Below are positions 8,012-17,552 of a stretch of DNA of 64,000 bases, one piece after another. This stretch comes from Micrococcales bacterium KH10 (lineage in GTDB: Bacteria > Actinomycetota > Actinomycetes > Actinomycetales > Cellulomonadaceae), in assembly GCA_900188465.1 (NCBI GenBank), contig FZPE01000001.1:1240001-1304000 (forward strand), in the 5' to 3' direction. The first letter of the stretch is position 1; each line of letters opens with the position of its first letter. The notes under the pieces are model-generated. The model made no database searches and was not told where the DNA came from. It was given only the letters and a program-made list of their open reading frames with translations. Position numbers and translations under genes: made by a program.

Positions 8012-8488
8012 TTATCGACCGACGCGGGCGACGAGTTCGACCTCGACCGGGGCATCCAGCGGAAGCACGGCTACGCCGACGGCGCTGCGCGCGTGAGCAC
8101 CCTCGTCCCCGAAAATCTGCCCCAGCAGTTCACTGGCACCATTGAGGACCGCGGGCTGACCTGAAAAGGCAGGATCGGATGCCACATAGCCGACAACTTT
8201 GACGATCTGTTCAATGCGGTCCAGCGAACCCACCTGGGCCGCGATCGCCGAGATCGCGTTGAGCGCAGCGATGCGGGCGAGGTCGTAGGCCAGTTCGGGG
8301 TCGATCAAGCCCTCGCCGTGACCGACTTTGCCAGTGACGGGCAGCTTACCGTCGACCATGGGCAATTGTCCGGCCGTCCACACGAAGTCGCCGGAGCGGA
8401 TCGCAGGAACGTAGTTGGCGAGCGGTGCCGCGACCGGAGGCAATTCGATTCCGAGTTGCACCAGGCGCGTCGCTACCGAACCAGACAC
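8012..8488 (-). CDS. RidA-family enamine/imine deaminase
   Basis: 158 residues, the longer actinobacterial type of RidA/YjgF, which hydrolyses reactive enamine/imine intermediates from PLP enzymes. It opens MSGSVATRLVQLGIELPPVA and has the family strands FVWTAGQLP and NGASELLGQIFG, then HARSAVGVAVLPLDAPVEVE with the Arg that binds the substrate carboxylate. GTG at 8488 is the start: AGGAGAG precedes it and it lies two bases after the DUF4177 stop. The longer frame to 8575 would overlap that gene and is rejected. Confidence 0.88.
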   Translation of the reverse strand: MSGSVATRLVQLGIELPPVAAPLANYVPAIRSGDFVWTAGQLPMVDGKLPVTGKVGHGEGLIDPELAYDLARIAALNAISAIAAQVGSLDRIEQIVKVVGYVASDPAFSGQPAVLNGASELLGQIFGDEGAHARSAVGVAVLPLDAPVEVELVARVGR

Positions 8489-8490
8489 GA

Positions 8491-8655
8491 TCAACTCTCC
8501 TGGGCGATGGGGCGCTTGAGATAGGCAACCAGGCCATTCCCATCGGGTCCCGTTACAACGGTGACAAGCTCCCACCCATCAGAACCCCACGTATCGAGGA
8601 TCTGCTTAGTGGCGTGGCTGATCAGTGGAACTGTGGCGTATTCCCATGTCGTCAT
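8491..8655 (-). CDS. DUF4177 small protein
   Basis: A 54-residue gene. The peptide reads MTTWEYATVPLI, then ATKQILDTWGSDGWELVTVV and a closing VAYLKRP. This is the pattern of DUF4177: a short WEY strand and the invariant DGWELV core. It is co-transcribed with ridA (two-base gap). Members are thought to be small cytoplasmic alpha-beta proteins; the function is not known. The pairing with ridA in front of ponA is a frequent actinobacterial arrangement. Confidence 0.82.
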   Translation of the reverse strand: MTTWEYATVPLISHATKQILDTWGSDGWELVTVVTGPDGNGLVAYLKRPIAQES

Positions 8656-8804
8656 GGGTCAAGACTACCCGTGTTATGACCGTCCAGGATAGAACACCGT
8701 CCAGGTCGCTTGCGCACTCCTCACTCGATGATTGCCACGAGATTCACACACGATCCTCACACCTGTGACAGGGCTCCCCTCTGCCTATCTCAAGACTGTT
8801 CGCG

Positions 8805-8810
8805 TAGGCT
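8805..8810 (+). promoter_or_regulatory. -10 element, leaderless promoter of ponA
   Basis: TAGGCT with 7 nt to the ATG at 8818 and no Shine-Dalgarno sequence between, consistent with a leaderless transcript. Confidence 0.45.
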
Positions 8811-8817
8811 AGAATCC

Positions 8818-11103
8818 ATGGGTTCTTCGGCAGGTTCGGGTAGTCTCAAGCGCGCTCCACGCCATCGTGTCAACGTGGCCGCGCTCTTTGCCTCATTAGG
8901 TGCTTTCATCGCCTTGGCGGTTGTCGCCGGGTTGCTCGCTGGCGCGCTGGTAGCACCTATCGCGATCGGCGCCGGCAAAGTCACCGAAGGCGGGATCGAA
9001 GTATTCGATTCGCTACCTGACGAGATCGAAGCGGGCCAACTGTCCCAGGCCAGTTACATCTACGCCAACGACGGCAAGACCCTGCTGGCGACGTATTACT
9101 GGGAGAACCGGATCGTCAAAGACCTCGATGACATCTCCGATCACCTGCAAAATGCGGTGGTTGCCACCGAAGACAAGCGGTTCTACGAACACGGTGCCAT
9201 CGACATGATGGGCATGACTCGCGCGCTGGTCAACAACGCCACTGACGGCGACACCCAGGGAGCTTCAACCCTGACCCAACAGTACGTGAAGAACATCTTG
9301 GTCGAACGAGCCCACGCGGCCGGAGACGCTGAAGGTGTCAGCGAAGCGACAGCAGGAACATACGAACGAAAGATTCGGGAGGCACGCCTTGCTGTCGAAC
9401 TTGAAAAGCAGATGAGCAAGGACGAGATCCTTGAGGGCTACCTCAACATCGCACAATTCGGTAAGTCCGTGTACGGCGCCGAAGCCGCCTCACAGCACTA
9501 CTTCGGGATTGCCGCCGCTGACCTGTCCATCGTGCAGGCAGCAACGATCGCCGGTATCACGCAACGCCCGTCGGCCTACGACCCCACGATCCACCCTGAA
9601 GCCTCTGAGCGACGCCGCAATATCGTCTTGAGCCTGATGTATCAACAGTCAATGATCACGAAGGACGAGTACGAAGAAGCACGTGCAACACCACTCCCCG
9701 AGACGTTGGACGTCCAGGAGATCAAACAGGGCTGTGTCGCTGCGAAAACCGCCGCGTTCTTCTGTGACTATGTCACCAAGGTGATCACGTCGGACAAGGC
9801 TTTCGGTAAGACTGCGGAGGAACGCACTCAGTTGCTCTACCGCGGCGGTCTGCGGATCGTGACCACCATCGATATGAAGCTGCAGCGGCAGGCGACAAAG
9901 ATCCTGCGCAAGTCGATTCCTCCGAACGAGCCCAACGGCATTGCAACCGCGATGACCACTGTCGAACCTGGCACCGGCGAGATCCTCGTGATGGCGCAGA
10001 ACCGTCCTTATGATCCCAGCGACAATCCCAAAAAGAATCGCACTGCGATTAACTACAACACCGATCAGGACCACGGCGGGTCGCGAGGTTTCCAGCCCGG
10101 ATCGACGTTCAAGCCATTCACACTGGTGGCCTGGCTGCGTTCCGGCAAGAAGCTCAACGATGTCGTTGACGGTACCGGCCGAACTTACAACCTCAGCACT
10201 TTCCCGGCCGCCTGCACCGGATTCGGCGGCACCTGGACACCGGGCAACTCCGAAGGTTCCCGGCGCGGCCGCATGTCAGTGCTGACGGCCACCGCGCTTT
10301 CGGTGAACACCGGATACGTCGCTATGGCACAGCAACTCGACCAGTGCGAGATTGCAGACGCCGCCTACGATGTGGGTTTCCGTCCTTCGCTGTCCAACGG
10401 TGAGGACATATCCAACTCGTACTTCACAGACGACGGCATCGAGGTCACCCCGTCGATGACCCTCGGCATCCAGAACACGTCTCCTCTGGCCCAGGCCTCG
10501 GCTTACGCCACTTTCGCCAACGAAGGCAAATACTGCAAGCCGATCGCTATCACCGAGGTCAAAGACGCCGACGGCAACAAGCTGGAAATCCCCAAGAAGG
10601 ACTGTAAGCGTGCCATTAGCGCCGACATCGCGAACACGGTGACTTATGCCTTGGAGCGCGTGCCGCGCGCTGGCGGCAGCGCCCCGGTGGCAGCGCTGTC
10701 GGGCGGTCGCCCTTCAGCGGGAAAGACCGGTACCGCGGGTAACAACACCCACACCTGGTACGTGGGTTACACCCCACAGCTGTCAACAGCAGTATGGGTC
10801 GGCAACCCGACCAAGGACGTCGAGATGCGCTACATGAGCGTCGGTGGCCGCAGGGCCCAGACCGTCTACGGTGGCACAATCGCAGCTCCGACCTGGAAAG
10901 AGTTCATGGACATCGCTCAGGCCAAGAAGCCTGTGAAGTCCTTCCCAGGTCCGTCATGGGCGCTGGTCGGCGCAGCCCCGAAGCTTGAAACGGACTCCGA
11001 CAAGAACAAGGATGACGACAAGAAGAAGTCGTCCGACAAGAGTTCCGACAAGAAGGGCTCGCAGTCCTCCGGAAAGAAATCCTCTGGCAAGAAGAAGGAC
11101 TGA
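8818..11103 (+). CDS. ponA: Class A penicillin-binding protein (transglycosylase/transpeptidase)
   Basis: 761-residue bifunctional peptidoglycan synthase, anchored by one membrane helix at about residues 21-50. The GT51 domain has TEDKRFYEHG with catalytic Glu118 and QGASTLTQQYVKN. The transpeptidase has the SxxK motif STFK (Ser429-Lys432), SVN (495-497) and KTGT (636-639). The last 50 residues are a Lys/Ser/Asp-rich low-complexity tail, probably in the cell wall. The ATG at 8818 is chosen over 8710: the extra 36 residues are not family-like and the ATG follows a leaderless -10. The metallophosphoesterase gene starts one base after its stop. Confidence 0.93.
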   Translation: MGSSAGSGSLKRAPRHRVNVAALFASLGAFIALAVVAGLLAGALVAPIAIGAGKVTEGGIEVFDSLPDEIEAGQLSQASYIYANDGKTLLATYYWENRIVKDLDDISDHLQNAVVATEDKRFYEHGAIDMMGMTRALVNNATDGDTQGASTLTQQYVKNILVERAHAAGDAEGVSEATAGTYERKIREARLAVELEKQMSKDEILEGYLNIAQFGKSVYGAEAASQHYFGIAAADLSIVQAATIAGITQRPSAYDPTIHPEASERRRNIVLSLMYQQSMITKDEYEEARATPLPETLDVQEIKQGCVAAKTAAFFCDYVTKVITSDKAFGKTAEERTQLLYRGGLRIVTTIDMKLQRQATKILRKSIPPNEPNGIATAMTTVEPGTGEILVMAQNRPYDPSDNPKKNRTAINYNTDQDHGGSRGFQPGSTFKPFTLVAWLRSGKKLNDVVDGTGRTYNLSTFPAACTGFGGTWTPGNSEGSRRGRMSVLTATALSVNTGYVAMAQQLDQCEIADAAYDVGFRPSLSNGEDISNSYFTDDGIEVTPSMTLGIQNTSPLAQASAYATFANEGKYCKPIAITEVKDADGNKLEIPKKDCKRAISADIANTVTYALERVPRAGGSAPVAALSGGRPSAGKTGTAGNNTHTWYVGYTPQLSTAVWVGNPTKDVEMRYMSVGGRRAQTVYGGTIAAPTWKEFMDIAQAKKPVKSFPGPSWALVGAAPKLETDSDKNKDDDKKKSSDKSSDKKGSQSSGKKSSGKKKD

Positions 11104-11104
11104 C

Positions 11105-12058
11105 GTGCTCAAGACGGACGCATCGACGTCACGGTGCGGACTACGGCCTGCGCTGTGGAGCATTGGAGCGGTGACCGCAGCAGGAGCCGCCACAGCTGCC
11201 TGGGCAGCGTTCGAGGCCCACCGGTACACGTTGCGCGAGGTCGCTGTCCCGCTACTGCCGACCGGCGCCGAGCCAGTACGAGTATTGCATATCTCCGACA
11301 TACATCTGATTCCGGGACAGGTCGACAAGATCGCCTGGCTGCGAGATCTTTCCACCGTCATGCCTGACGTGGTCGTGAACACCGGGGACAACTTCGGCCA
11401 CCGCGATGCGCTGTACCCGTTACTACATGCCCTCGAACCGTTACTCGACGTTCCCGGTGCGTTCGTCCTGGGCTCGAACGACTACTTCGCGCCGTCATTC
11501 CGCAACCCGCTGCGCTACCTCCTGGACCATTCGGGATCCGTCGGTGGCACGCTCAACGAGCCCGACCTGCCATGGGAGAAATTCGTCAGCGAACTGACCA
11601 ACGCCGGGTGGGCCGATCTGGGCAACCGACGTTCCGAGATCCGCGTAGGCGAGCAATTGATCGACTTTGTCGGCCTAGACGATCCGCATATTGGACGTGA
11701 CGAGTTGCCTGCTCCGCAATCCAATGCGGACGAGGCTATCCGACTGGGAGTCGTCCATGCCCCCTACCGCCGCGCACTTGACGCGCTCCACGCCGACGGC
11801 GCGGCATTGATTCTCGCCGGACACACGCACGGCGGTCAAGTGTGTTTGCCTGGCTATGGAGCTTTGACGACCAACTGTGACCTGGATACCGCCCGGGTTA
11901 AAGGGCTGAGCGGGTGGCCAGCGGCTCAGCCTGATGAGCCCGGTGGGGCGGATTCGACCTGGCTGCACGTCAGTGAGGGCGTGGGAACCAACCCGTTTGT
12001 CCGACTTCGTCTGGCGTGTCGTCCAGCAGCGACTTTGATCTCACTGACAAGTCGATAA
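11105..12058 (+). CDS. Membrane-anchored metallophosphoesterase (YkuE-like)
   Basis: 317 residues with GTG start directly after ponA. A membrane anchor is at residues 17-37. The calcineurin-like metal motifs are in order: HISDIHL (Asp65, His67), [14 protein letters not shown] and AGHTHGGQ. Such proteins act on cell-envelope or nucleotide phosphoesters; the substrate is unknown. The one-base spacing to ponA shows they form an operon, a very common actinobacterial pair, which points to a cell-envelope role. Confidence 0.88.
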   Translation: MLKTDASTSRCGLRPALWSIGAVTAAGAATAAWAAFEAHRYTLREVAVPLLPTGAEPVRVLHISDIHLIPGQVDKIAWLRDLSTVMPDVVVNTGDNFGHRDALYPLLHALEPLLDVPGAFVLGSNDYFAPSFRNPLRYLLDHSGSVGGTLNEPDLPWEKFVSELTNAGWADLGNRRSEIRVGEQLIDFVGLDDPHIGRDELPAPQSNADEAIRLGVVHAPYRRALDALHADGAALILAGHTHGGQVCLPGYGALTTNCDLDTARVKGLSGWPAAQPDEPGGADSTWLHVSEGVGTNPFVRLRLACRPAATLISLTSR

Positions 12059-12122
12059 CGGACCATCACACAGTTTCATTTCTGAGGCCCACGTCGGGTA
12101 CAGTGTAGTGGTTTGAATGCCA

Positions 12123-12200
<78 letters not shown>

Positions 12201-12206
12201 CCAGAG

Positions 12207-12242
12207 GGCTCTGATCAGCGGAAACGCCGATTGGAGCCTTTT
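12207..12242 (+). terminator. Intrinsic terminator of tRNA-Pro
   Basis: Hairpin GGCTC...GAGCC with inner GCG-GAAA-CGC stem-loop, followed by TTTT. Confidence 0.75.
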
Positions 12243-12336
12243 GTCGTGAGAGCGACCAGGTCAGCTTCACGCCTCCATCACCCGCAGCGTCGTCTTGCGG
12301 CTGCTATCCCCGGTCCCACAGCCTTCCTGCCAAAGA

Positions 12337-12399
12337 CAGCCCTCTCTGCAAAGTAGTAGTGCTATATATCCGACTACCATTTCGCATACAGAGCTACCA
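12337..12399 (+). repeat. Palindromic interspersed repeat, family A, copy 1
   Basis: About 63 bp, roughly three-quarters identical to the copy at 34194 and partly to the inverted copy at 49753. The core is GTAGTGC-TATATATCCGA-CTACC, an imperfect inverted repeat around TATATA: the arms TGCAAAGTAGTAGT and ACTACCATTTCGCA pair. It lies in the gene-free stretch after tRNA-Pro. The rest of 12243-12862 holds no recognisable gene apart from the two palindromes before 12863. Confidence 0.65.
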
Positions 12400-12746
12400 A
12401 CTCCCGTAAACCGAACGAGTGTCGTCGGCAGTTCGCCGAACCGATGCTTCCCGACCACATCGATCTGGGAAGTGTCGAGGTCCCCGCCGCCCAGAAAGAT
12501 TCGAGCGATCGACCCCGCCTCTGGACCGCATTCGTCCGCAGGTGCATCGTCCGGGGCACCGGAGCGTAAACCCTAGCCATGCAATGCGCTGAAGACGGGC
12601 CAAGACGCTATCGAGAATCTCTGCATTTTCTTGGTTTTCGCCGTACATGCATCAAGCACCCCGCCCCTGCAGACGAGACCCCTGCGTAACGCAAGCGATT
12701 GCCCCGCGCAAACACCAAAGCCTTCTAGTCCCGCCTGAACACACTT

Positions 12747-12790
12747 TATTTAACTATATTAAATAGATAGGGTTACTATGTTTTAGTAAC
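12747..12790 (+). promoter_or_regulatory. Two tandem perfect palindromes upstream of the broken persulfide dioxygenase gene
   Basis: TATTTAA-CTATA-TTAAATA (12747-12765) and GTTACTA-TGTTT-TAGTAAC (12772-12790). Each has 7-bp perfect arms and a 5-nt spacer in a markedly AT-rich island. They look like operators or a promoter region. BigR/SqrR-type ArsR repressors control this gene class in other bacteria through AT-rich palindromes, but no ArsR gene is nearby, so the regulator is a guess. Confidence 0.5.
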
Positions 12791-12862
12791 TTGGGCAAAT
12801 CCGTCCATGTCACAGACAACTGCCGTCAGCGGCAAAGCCAGACAGACCGGAATTGAGGAACC

Positions 12863-14150
12863 ATGCTGCTCGAACATCACTATCTTGACTGCCTATCCCA
12901 AGGCTCTTACATCGTCGCCGACTCGGTCTCACGCCAGGCTGTCGTCATCGACCCGCGCCGCGACATCGGCTGTTACCTCGACAGCGCCCGAGAGCACGGC
13001 CTCACCATCGTCGGCATCATCATGACCCACTTCCACGCCGACTTCGTGGCCGGTCACCTTGAACTCGCCGCCGCGACCGGCGCTTGGATCGGCCTTGGCT
13101 CGCGCGCTCGCGACGAGGTGGATTACCCAGTCCGTTACCTGGAACACGGTGAACTCGTCTGCCTAGGCGCCGCAGTTGGCCCGCCGACTCAGGCAGGCTC
13201 CGCGACCGGCGGAGAACTCGTCCTCGAAATCCTCCATACGCCCGGCCACACGTGGGAATCCATCTCAATCCTCGCCCGTGAGAACGGTACTCCGCGCGCC
13301 CTGTTCAGCGGGGATACCCTTTTCGTCGGTGACGTGGGCCGCCCCGACCTTGCCGCAGCGGTCGGCGCCGTGCCCGCCGAACTTGCTCGAGCCCAGTACC
13401 GTAGCCTTCGCGACATCATCCTGGCATTGCCTGACGACGTCACCGTGCACCCCTCTCACGGTGCCGGGTCGGCGTGTGGCAAGGCACTCGGCAGCGAGAA
13501 GTCCTCCACTATCGGTAAGGAGCGCCGCACCAACCCGGCTCTGGCTCCCATGACCGAGGACGAGTTCGCCTCCTGGCTGATGTTGGATCAGCCGCCAGCC
13601 CCATCATCCTGGTCACCGAGCCCGGCCGCGAAGACGAGGCCGCCATGCGGCTCGGCCGCGTCGGATTCGACGACATCCGAGGCGCATTGAGCGCCTTGGA
13701 CGAGTTCTTCGCTGCCCGCCCTGATCTGAAACGCGCGGCTGAACGCGCTAGTGTCGCCAGCTTCACCTCCCTGGCCGAGCAGCCAGAGACCCTGATCCTC
13801 GACGTGCGCAGCTCCACGGAACGCGCTGGCGGCGCCATCCCCGGCTCCTTTCACATCCCCCTCGCCGGCCTGGTTCGCGAACTCGACAAACTTCCCGCCA
13901 ACCGTCCTGTCGCGATTCACTGCGCGGGAGGTTGGCGCTCCTCCGTAGCGGCGAGCGCACTGCGGACTCACGGCTACCAGCATGTGACTGACCTGCGCGG
14001 CGGCTACGCGGCGTGGGCTGTCGCCACTGGTGCCACACGCTCCGGTGGCACTGCCACAGCGAGCGTGATCGCACCCGAGATCGTGGCTACAGACGAGGAG
14101 CCCGACCTTGGCCACGATTTCGTACAGATGCGGGACGATTCACCCTCCAC
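12863..14150 (+). pseudogene. Broken MBL-fold/rhodanese protein (persulfide dioxygenase-like, CstB type)
   Basis: The first 240 codons encode a complete metallo-beta-lactamase domain of the ETHE1/CstB kind: THFHADFVAGH, HTPGHTWES, FSGDTLFVGDVGRPDL and VHPSHGAG. After LMLDQPPA (about 13590) the frame jumps straight to PIILVTEPGREDEAAM in another frame. In intact relatives about 85 residues, the first rhodanese-like domain, separate these. The second rhodanese domain follows intact, with DVRSSTERAGGAIPGS and the active-site loop CAGGWRSS (13921-13944). So an out-of-frame internal deletion has inactivated the gene. The right boundary is approximate. Confidence 0.8.
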
Positions 14151-14179
14151 GCCTAGGACGAGTGGTCCGGTTCGGAGCC

Positions 14180-15283
14180 TGCGCATCCCACCGGTGCCGG
14201 AGCGAGATTCCGGGATGCACCGCGTGACGATCCGGGACACTTCGTGCGCTGGGCTCACAAGCGCGGATTCGACATCGACGCGCGAGACTTCGCACCACGC
14301 ACCATGTTCGGCGCTTACCTCTCGGACTTCGCCGAACAGTTGCGCAGGGCGGCAGCCGGACGGCTCTCCCTCGTCTCCGGGGAGGCGGCACATATCGACG
14401 CTGACGGTCGTGTGACGTTGACCGATGGCGTTTTTGTGGCGGCCGACTCGGTGATACTCGCGCTCGGAACCGCGCCCACGGCACCCTGCACGCCGGTGAC
14501 ACCCTCGGGATTGTCGGAACCGGGCTGACAGCCATCGACATCGCGACATCGTTGGCACGCACAGTGCCCGGCGTGCGTATCGTGGCGGCGAGCCGAACCG
14601 GATTGCTTCCCAGACCTCACAGTGCCCCTACTGTCGCCGGTAGCGGGCCGTTGACACTCGCCGCACCAGGCCTCATCCCGACCATGCGCGCGCTGATCAC
14701 GGAACTGCACCGCACGTCCACGGACGAGGAACCCTGGCAGGACGTGATCGATGCGATACGACCTAGCATCAACGACTTGTGGCGATCGTGGACGCTAGCC
14801 GATCAGCGGCGTTTCATAGCCAGATACTCGCGCCGATGGGAAACCGTCAGGCATCGCATGCCGGAGTCGGTTGCCGACGAGGTCGGCGCACTGTTGGCAT
14901 CGGGGGTCCTGACTATTCGCCGCGAGCCGATCTCCGACGGTGAGTTCGACGTCGTGGTGAACTGCACCGGGTCGCGCGCTTTCGCATCCGCCGGTTGGAA
15001 TCCCGTCATCGACGGTTTGCTTGCGACCGGACTCGCCACGCCGGATGCGCACGGACTCGGTCTTGCAATTACCGAGAACGGAAGACTGCTGCACGCCAGT
15101 GAAGCGGGATCAAGGCTGGATGACCAGGCGGCAGAATCCAGCCGGGATTCGGCAGCTGCGGTCGTGCTCTACGCCGTGGGGCCTGCCCGGCGCGGGAGCC
15201 AGTGGGAGTCCACGGCGATCCCCGAGATCCGAGCGGATGCGACCCGCTTGGCCCGACACCTCGCTACCATCGCATCCCGCTAG
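14180..15283 (+). pseudogene. Remnant of an FAD/NAD(P)-binding protein
   Basis: Two frames together encode the middle and C-terminal parts of a large FAD/NAD(P)-binding protein. The first reads HFVRWAHKRGFDIDARDFAP and on to VILALGTAP, then hits a frameshift near 14480-14500. The second reads GDTLGIVGTGLTAIDIATSL, with the internal Rossmann motif GxGLTA, and continues to a normal-looking end. The N-terminal Rossmann domain (GAGPR region) is missing; the sequence joins directly to the decayed rhodanese gene. Start-truncated and frameshifted, so not functional. The 244-codon frame from 14552 is only its tail. Confidence 0.7.
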
Positions 15284-15303
15284 CGCGTGCCACACTGAAG
15301 GGC

Positions 15304-15681
15304 ATGCTTGCCCTTCCTCCCACCTCGTGCTGGATCCGCTGGATCCTGTTCGCATGCGCGGTCGTCGTGCAACTGATCGCGTTGTATTCGCCGTCGGGGC
15401 CGGGCCGTGGCGAAGGCATCCCCCACCTCGACAAGGTCGGACATTTCGCCACGTTCGCGACGGTAGCGCTGACAGCCGGTTGGCTCGGGTTCCGATGGTG
15501 GGTGATAGCGGCGGCGCTCGTGGCGAATGCCGCAATCTCCGAGATCTGGCAAGGGCTGCTCCTGGCGGAACGCAGTGGCGATCCGTTCGACTTTCTTGCC
15601 GATGTCGCTGGAATCGCAGCAGGCTTGCTCGCAGCGCGATGGACGAGTGCTGCGCGTCGCAGCGGTCGTCCCATCAGTTGA
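15304..15681 (+). CDS. VanZ-like membrane protein
   Basis: 125 residues with about four membrane helices. The conserved motif HLDKVGHFATFA (VanZ family DKxxH) is at about residues 38-49, and the acidic stretch DPFDFLADVAGIAAG is also typical. VanZ-like proteins are small envelope proteins; some alter glycopeptide sensitivity, but the biochemical role is unclear. It lies just after the decayed FAD gene and looks intact. The following secreted-protein gene is convergent, 37 bases away. Confidence 0.8.
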   Translation: MLALPPTSCWIRWILFACAVVVQLIALYSPSGPGRGEGIPHLDKVGHFATFATVALTAGWLGFRWWVIAAALVANAAISEIWQGLLLAERSGDPFDFLADVAGIAAGLLAARWTSAARRSGRPIS

Positions 15682-15718
15682 ACGGGGCGGACGACCATGA
15701 GGCCGCCCGCCCTCGGAC

Positions 15719-17407
15719 TCAACGAGCCTTCTTGGTGACGAGCACCTTCGTCACGCTCTTGTATCCCGGTTTCGTGCCCCTCACTGTCACCCGCAACTTC
15801 TTCCCGCGGTTACTGGCCTTGACTTTGTACGCCGCCTTCTTACCGCGCTTCACGGCCTTCCATTTTCCTTTTACTCGGTGGGACCAGCGATAGGTCAAGC
15901 GCGTTCCACTCGTCCACGATTTTGTCTTCACCTTCAGCGTCTTCCCGACGCGGGGTTTGCCTTTCAGGGTGAGCTTCTTGGGTTTGATGATTCCTAGCTT
16001 CGCCTTCACACCTGACGCCGTTCGCGATACTGCCGTTGCATTTGTAGCGCGTCCGGTAACGGTCACCGTGATGGTCTTCTTCGCGTCGGCGGGCGTCAGA
16101 CGGTAGTTCATCTTCGTGGCGCCGGAGATAGGTTTACCCGCCCGGTTCCACTGGTAGGACAACTGCGTGGCCCTGGGCTTCCAGCCGGTGGACTTGACGG
16201 TCAGGGTGTTGCCCACCCTCGCCTTGCCGGTGATCGACACAGTGCCTGGTGTGATGGTGACGACGGGGTCCAACGGCTCGCCTGTATTTGCTGGCGCGAC
16301 TTCGATAGTTCCCAGATCGATGACATCCGTCGAATCGACCTCGATGACAGGCGCGTTCTGCTCAGTCGTTCCACGGGCACCGTCAGTGCCGACCCACGTG
16401 GTCACCATGGGAGTCGTGCGGTCTACAGACATCCCGAAGTTTGCGCCGAGATCGTCAAAGAACTTCAGTTTCATCTCGGTACCGACCACTGCACAGTGCT
16501 TGAATTTGCCCTGCTCATCGGTGCCGAATGGGCCGGCCTGCGGAGCCTCGAACTCGCCATTGCCACTATTCGTGTAGGGCACGGCACCCAGGAAATCAAC
16601 GGGGCCGCCATCGGGATCGAGCACGGTCGCGATGATGGACGGGTTATATTCCTCCACCAGATCGGCGCCAGTCACGGTTTGCCCGGGCGTCAGAACGCCT
16701 AGATCGGCCTCCGGGGTGGTGTAGCACCTCTCGTCATCATCGTCCCACTCCCGGTAGAAGTCCAAGGACCCGTTAACTCCCGAGGGAACCCCGCGAATCT
16801 CGAACGTTCCGTCAGCGGCAATCGGGTTGGCGGGGTTCACGTGAGCGGATCCTCCGCCCGGACGGGCCAGCTTCGCGCTGACGTATCCACCCGTGGCCGC
16901 AGTACCATCCGCGAGCGTGACCGATCCTTTCACGGTCGCGCCAATGCGGATGCTGTGGTTCTTCTCGACGCTGGCCCCATCGGTCAACGTGAAGGTCTCC
17001 GCATCCTGCACGGAATAAGCGCCGCCGAGCCATTCCTGCGGGTAATCGCTGCACGACGGTTCGTTATACAGGCAGTAGTTGTAGAACACGGAGAACTGAT
17101 CGCTCAAGCTGCCCCACGTGGCGCCGCCAGCGTCGGAGGCGGTTATGGTGAACTCGCCGTTGGAGTCTGTCCACGCGGTGCCGACGCTGTAGTTGGTGGT
17201 CGCGTCACGCAGTTCTATGGCGGCACCCGCTATGACCTCGGTCGTGTTGTCAGCCTTGATGCCCGTCAACGTGCCATGCACTGTGGCCGATGCCGCCTGC
17301 GCGGGCGGAGCCACGGCAATCGCCGCGATGACTAGCGACACAGCAGCGGCAATGCTCAGCGTGCGTGAACTCGACCGGAATCTTGGGGGTGAACTCGTAT
17401 CCTGCAT
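15719..17407 (-). CDS. Large secreted protein with two C-terminal Ig-like repeats
   Basis: 562 residues. A signal peptide ends near residue 38 (APPAQA|A). The middle part has carboxypeptidase-regulatory-like or Cna-B-like beta-sandwich pieces (ATVHGTLTGI, GTAWTDSNGEFTITA, ATVKGSVTLADGTAATGGYV). The last 160 residues hold two repeats of the pattern G-x-x-x-V-G-x-T-L-x-V then YQW/YRW, common in actinobacterial surface proteins, and end in a strongly basic tail. The start is fixed by GGAGGG before the ATG at 17407. No catalytic motif is seen, so an adhesive or structural role is possible. Confidence 0.75.
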   Translation of the reverse strand: MQDTSSPPRFRSSSRTLSIAAAVSLVIAAIAVAPPAQAASATVHGTLTGIKADNTTEVIAGAAIELRDATTNYSVGTAWTDSNGEFTITASDAGGATWGSLSDQFSVFYNYCLYNEPSCSDYPQEWLGGAYSVQDAETFTLTDGASVEKNHSIRIGATVKGSVTLADGTAATGGYVSAKLARPGGGSAHVNPANPIAADGTFEIRGVPSGVNGSLDFYREWDDDDERCYTTPEADLGVLTPGQTVTGADLVEEYNPSIIATVLDPDGGPVDFLGAVPYTNSGNGEFEAPQAGPFGTDEQGKFKHCAVVGTEMKLKFFDDLGANFGMSVDRTTPMVTTWVGTDGARGTTEQNAPVIEVDSTDVIDLGTIEVAPANTGEPLDPVVTITPGTVSITGKARVGNTLTVKSTGWKPRATQLSYQWNRAGKPISGATKMNYRLTPADAKKTITVTVTGRATNATAVSRTASGVKAKLGIIKPKKLTLKGKPRVGKTLKVKTKSWTSGTRLTYRWSHRVKGKWKAVKRGKKAAYKVKASNRGKKLRVTVRGTKPGYKSVTKVLVTKKAR

Positions 17408-17552
17408 GATGGTGACCCTCCTGGCAAACGTACGGTGAGCCCGCAATCTTATGGAGAGCGAGCCCGCTAGGGCACCAAGGCTAAGTCCGTCCCGCCGACC
17501 CCGCGACCGGACACAGTGTCTCAGATCGAGGGAATGCGAGACACTTCCGGGC

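Noticed and set aside
8749-8773. TCACACCTGTGA-type palindrome upstream of ponA as a Crp/GlxR site
   Set aside because: The half-sites face outward with a 2-base spacer; Crp sites need TGTGA-n6-TCACA, so the geometry is wrong.
12374-12648. Small frames on both strands between tRNA-Pro and the dioxygenase remnant
   Set aside because: Overlapping, low-quality frames with no start signal or recognisable domain.
15021-15893. 290-codon plus-strand frame covering the VanZ-like gene
   Set aside because: Different frame from the VanZ-like gene and the FAD remnant; Arg/Pro-rich shadow.
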